From positions 57,471,071 to 57,535,070 of the forward strand of contig OY755241.1 in the NCBI GenBank assembly GCA_963576725.1: a stretch of 64,000 nucleotides of DNA. Reading direction: 5' to 3'. Below, in pieces: positions 61,290 to 64,000 of this stretch. Each line of letters begins with the position of its first letter. Position 1 is the stretch's first letter. The stretch is from Azorinus chamasolen. Taxonomy: Eukaryota; Mollusca; Bivalvia; Cardiida; Solecurtidae. The translations under genes were made by a program, and so were the position numbers. Under the pieces are notes generated by a model. That model was not told the DNA's origin. It ran no database searches and saw nothing but the letters and a program-made list of their open reading frames with translations.

Positions 61290-61490
61290 AGTAAACCCCT
61301 CTAAACCGGACGTTCAAATTACTATCAAGGCCGATCTTTAAGACACTCGGCAGCTTATTGCAGGGTGAAAGATATTCAGAAAAGTTCTTTGGGAGGTTTT
61401 GTATGATTTTCAGACTGCATTAGGCAGCCGCCTGCTTAAATAAACTAATTATTATTTCCCGAAAGTCCGATTTAGAGGGTTTTTACTGTA
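61290..61490. mobile_element. Family G MITE, unit 3 copy of G8
   Basis: AAACCCCTCTAAACCGGACG left, CGATTTAGAGGGTTTTTACT right. The intervening K element of unit 2 is absent here apart from AATAATTTAAAAGTAAACC. Confidence 0.78.
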
Positions 61491-61810
61491 ACTTTAAATA
61501 AAATTTACAAATTACGTCCCTGATACAAGTAGAAACTTATAATCTAGCTGCCACATAATATATACTTATTTACATGCTTACACCTCCCGCGTTCTATTGA
61601 ATCAGCTTCATTCCTTCAAATGTATATGAAAGAAAATTGTGTCACTGAAAATAGTGAAGACCCCCCTCATCTGGGTCTAAACTGTTTGCAAATAATATGT
61701 GCCCCACACTGAATGGCAAACCAACCATCATCTTTGAAATCATGTCTATATCTGAACTGGAAGACATTTTCTTCCGAGTCGGACACATTGAGATGCATCA
61801 TTGGCTAACA
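61491..61810. other. Unit-conserved flank with the SELEDIF block
   Basis: Matches 30,375-30,720. 61,745-61,800 reads ISELEDIFFRVGHIEM. A shortened D-type hairpin remains at about 61,650-61,692. Confidence 0.45.
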
Positions 61811-62052
61811 GATAACCCTTTCCCTGATGAATATTCATGTAAGAAACTATGACATATGAATATTATCAGCTTATTGTATTATAGTAGCATATGTTCACGT
61901 AATTGATTGTGTACAAACTCTAGAGCCTAGTCTGTTATAACTCCATAAGAAAACAGCAGACTCCGATCAGACGGCTTCTACAAGAGTCGTCTGATCTAGC
62001 TCTTCTCTGTTTGAAGACGTTAAAAGGGTTTATTAGAAGGAAAGAGTTTATC
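61811..62052 (+). mobile_element. Family A MITE, unit 3 copy of A1
   Basis: ACCCTTTCCCTGATGAATAT left, GAAGGAAAGAGTTTA right. The TTAA is lost at both ends. A deletion after it removed the open 3' flank seen in units 1 and 2. Confidence 0.8.
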
Positions 62053-62216
62053 CAGTTTGCAAATAAATGAGTGTTCTTGGCTCCAGAGAGCTAAGCATTT
62101 CATCTGTCAATATTGTTAAGACGATTGCGTGTGTTGAGGCAGGTTGGAGTCGATGTCAATAAGATATCAAATGACAATTGACATCTAATCTGTTTGAGTG
62201 TGGATTAGATAATACG

Positions 62217-62600
62217 TTATGGCGTGTTCGTATTAATTGCCTCATCTATTCTGGAGTATATAACGTTTAAATGTGCCATTATCATGTCACTTTCCCTTGT
62301 CACAATGTATGTCCTGTATATTTCACCGGTAAAAGAATTTTCGAAATTGTCATGTAAAAAATCACGAGATATCACATACTCGGGTGTACTTGTCTCTGTA
62401 TTTAACACATTAAGTCCGATTTTCAAGTCACATACGATGCTGTAGGTCCGTGATTTCAATTCGTCCAGCTTTTCTCGCAGCGTGCCTGTTGTAGATCCGT
62501 CGTTGACTGATTCTCCAATCTCTCCATTGGTACATACGTAGTGAAGGTGGGTCAGGTGTTTGTAGAGCAACGACCAGTGAGAGAGAAATACTGATGCCGT
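62217..62600 (-). CDS. Putative secreted helical protein, copy 3, last exon (C)
   Basis: 384 bases with the same frame and stop. The acceptor is TTTTCAG; the first codon is ACG instead of GCG (Thr for Ala). Conserved: SHWSLLYKHLTHLHYVC, TLREKLDELKSRTYSIVCDL, and the final helix with YIVTRESDMIMAHLNVIYSR. Most like copy 2. Confidence 0.6.
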   Translation of the reverse strand, partial: TASVFLSHWSLLYKHLTHLHYVCTNGEIGESVNDGSTTGTLREKLDELKSRTYSIVCDLKIGLNVLNTETSTPEYVISRDFLHDNFENSFTGEIYRTYIVTRESDMIMAHLNVIYSRIDEAINTNTP

Positions 62601-62619
62601 CTGAAAACGAATTATACAT

Positions 62620-62810
62620 TCAGAGATGCGCACTCAAATACAACAATTATTCTTCCTACACCAAATTCTATGTTGTGATAACTCCTTGGAATTATCTGAA
62701 CTTTTTAGAATCGTCTCAAAGAGTGGTTATACCAAAGTGTTTAGTGAAGAAATAAAATAGTTTTTCTTGAAAATGTTTAATTTAGGCATCTTTTGTGGAC
62801 TTCAGATACA
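62620..62810. mobile_element. Family E MITE, copy E14
   Basis: Same site as E8. Hairpin partly scrambled (CACCAAATTCTATGTTGTGA, AATCGTCTCAAAGAGTGG). Followed by the B fragment at 62,818-62,900 and an H remnant at 62,925-63,025 (AAAAGCTCCTACAGGAGTTT). Confidence 0.75.
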
Positions 62811-63048
62811 TATTAAATGTCACCCTTTCGTTCACTATTAATGTCTGTAGAATTTGTCGTCTGCTACATTTTTCATTATCAAAATTTCTTCTGTTTTCTT
62901 TCATGGGACATAATAGCATAATAAAAAAGCTCCTACAGGAGTTTTCAGCATTAATTTTGATCTGCATAAAGTTGTGAATTTATCCAGAATAGAAATCGTT
63001 TAAATCGAACATCTGTTATTTGGATTTAATGTTTAAATACATTATTAG

Positions 63049-63117
63049 TTATACAGATCATTGGCGGGGTATTTGACTTTTTGTTAAAGTCAGATATCCC
63101 GCCTATAATCTGTATAA
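63049..63117. repeat. Solo hairpin, 5-base loop
   Basis: GTTATACAGATCATTGGCGG pairs with CCGCCTATAATCTGTATAAC, and TGACTTT with AAAGTCA, around TTGTT. Directly precedes element N. Confidence 0.9.
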
Positions 63118-63120
63118 CGA

Positions 63121-63945
63121 TTTTATTATACTGCAAAGTTTAATACTTGTAGCAGTCAATTAGCGTTGTTAATATAGGCGTCGTTTTGCTTCCCCTGAAG
63201 GGCCTCATACTGTAAGGTAAGGGCTTATATCACTCTGCGACCCTAGTTCGCCGTGTTCATTACACTTGTGGATAGAAAGGGATTTTCCAAGTGCATTAGT
63301 TTCTCAAATTATTGAATAAATCAGACGTTAGTAAAATTTTCAGCAGATTAGCGGTTAAGCATACACTATTTTTCAGTATGAGAACGAGGGAATTTGGCGC
63401 AATTCCGACGTCATTTGGATGACGTCAAACTGACGGTTTTATAATATTCAAACAAATGGGCATTGGAAGAAGGGGCCATACTGCAATTTACAGGTATGTG
63501 TACTGTGCATGTGCATAAATAAAATCTTAATCGAATTGGGTGTGGATTGTCTTTGTAAAAGTGGGGATTTAGGGACTAATCAGTACTTGCACAAGCACTT
63601 TGACAACATTTTCAGCATCAGAGCAGAATAAGACCTTCGCCACGTATCGGGTTTATTTGCATTGTTATACAACAACTACAACAAAAATGTTTCTCAATGG
63701 ATAACTTTGTTCCACCCCAAACTCTTGTTATATCGTTTGAGAGCGATTGTTTGGATCGAATCGACGAAGTAAAGCTGATCGGCCATTTTTATTTTAAAGT
63801 AGCAATGAAGTGAGGCCCTCGACGGGGGGAATTCCATTGTCGCTTATGACTCCGTATATACATCAGAATTTAGAGGGATACACGGCTTTTATACATGGCT
63901 AATTGACCAATCAAAATCGAGGATTTTACTTTGCAGTATAATAAA
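63121..63945. mobile_element. Element N between exons C and B of copy 3
   Basis: Inverted ends TTATTATACTGCAAAGT and ACTTTGCAGTATAATAA, about 825 bases. Interior has GACGTCATTTGGATGACGTC. No long ORF. Absent from units 1 and 2 in the same intron. Superfamily not recognised. Confidence 0.7.
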
Positions 63946-63970
63946 TAGTGTAATACCACAACCCACGTAC

Positions 63971-64000
63971 ATCAATGGTTGCGTTTTGAGCTTCAGCCTC
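63971..64000 (-). CDS. Putative secreted helical protein, copy 3, exon B, cut by window end
   Basis: 30 bases of the 3' end of exon B, reading EAEAQNATID in the same phase, followed by donor GTACGT as in copy 2. Confidence 0.6.

Overview
The window looks like non-prokaryotic, AT-rich, extremely repeat-dense DNA from a mollusc, most probably a bivalve. Reasons: spliced small exons; two tRNA-derived SINEs with a tail ending in GTTAAACCCAACTCACTCAC; two copies of a long repeat bounded by GCTCACC/GGTGAGC of a kind I associate with bivalves; Penelope-like reverse transcriptases; and a DIRS element. Species cannot be named from this.

Layout: the window is a tandem array of about 31-32 kb units. 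Unit 1 runs from before base 1 to about 28,210, unit 2 from about 28,210 to 60,120, and unit 3 from about 60,120 past the window end. Colinear anchors pair 688/31,558/62,217, 2,640/32,396/63,971, 3,406/32,974, 15,070/34,010, 17,840/34,740, 18,660/35,060, 21,410/38,416, 23,030/42,235, 25,930/53,360, 26,590/55,500 and 28,212/60,123. Each unit carries, on the minus strand, exons of one gene with intact frames and conserved splice sites. It encodes a small secreted-looking, mostly helical, N-glycosylation-site-bearing protein that I do not recognise; a helical-cytokine-like fold is one hypothesis. A second minus-strand exon set (LRR-like motif) is present as three decayed or partial copies.

Nearly everything else is non-autonomous mobile DNA. 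I label nine families, each with a long central hairpin. TTAA-target families: A (arm AAACAGAGCAGACCCTGATC, tip GGCTCCTATAGGAGCC, subterminal TGAATATTCATG; A' is a variant with TAAGTAGGTACTGAAATTTG near one end), B (arm AAACAGTTTGGATCCTGATG, tip GCCGAGTTACTCGGC), C (arm AAACAGTGCAGTCCCAGGTC, tip GCCGCCTTTTCAAGGCGGC; C' a variant), D (arm AAATAGTGCAGACCCTGATG, tip CAGCTCCTGCAGGAGCTG) and I (arm GAAACCATTGTGATAAATAG, tip TTTGCTCCTATAGGAGCAAA). TA-target, pogo-like ends: G (ends CAGTAAAACCCCGCTAATGC) and H (ends CAGTTGAACTTCGATATCTC), both with GCTCCTATAGGAGC-like tips. Others: E (CACCAAACCCTATGTTGTGA arm) and F (GCTTATAAAGCTTTTAGTTG ends). They are nested in each other, and filled/empty site pairs between units show the order of insertion.

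Unit 2 is enlarged at 44.9-53.2 kb by a big inverted repeat whose arms are built from about 360-bp units, most carrying an RFX X-box-like palindrome and an octamer-like ATGCAAAT beside an AT palindrome. Its centre holds a decayed ORF, and a decayed DIRS element lies to its right. Six copies of one Penelope-like retroelement (R1-R6) lie between 19.8 and 58.9 kb.
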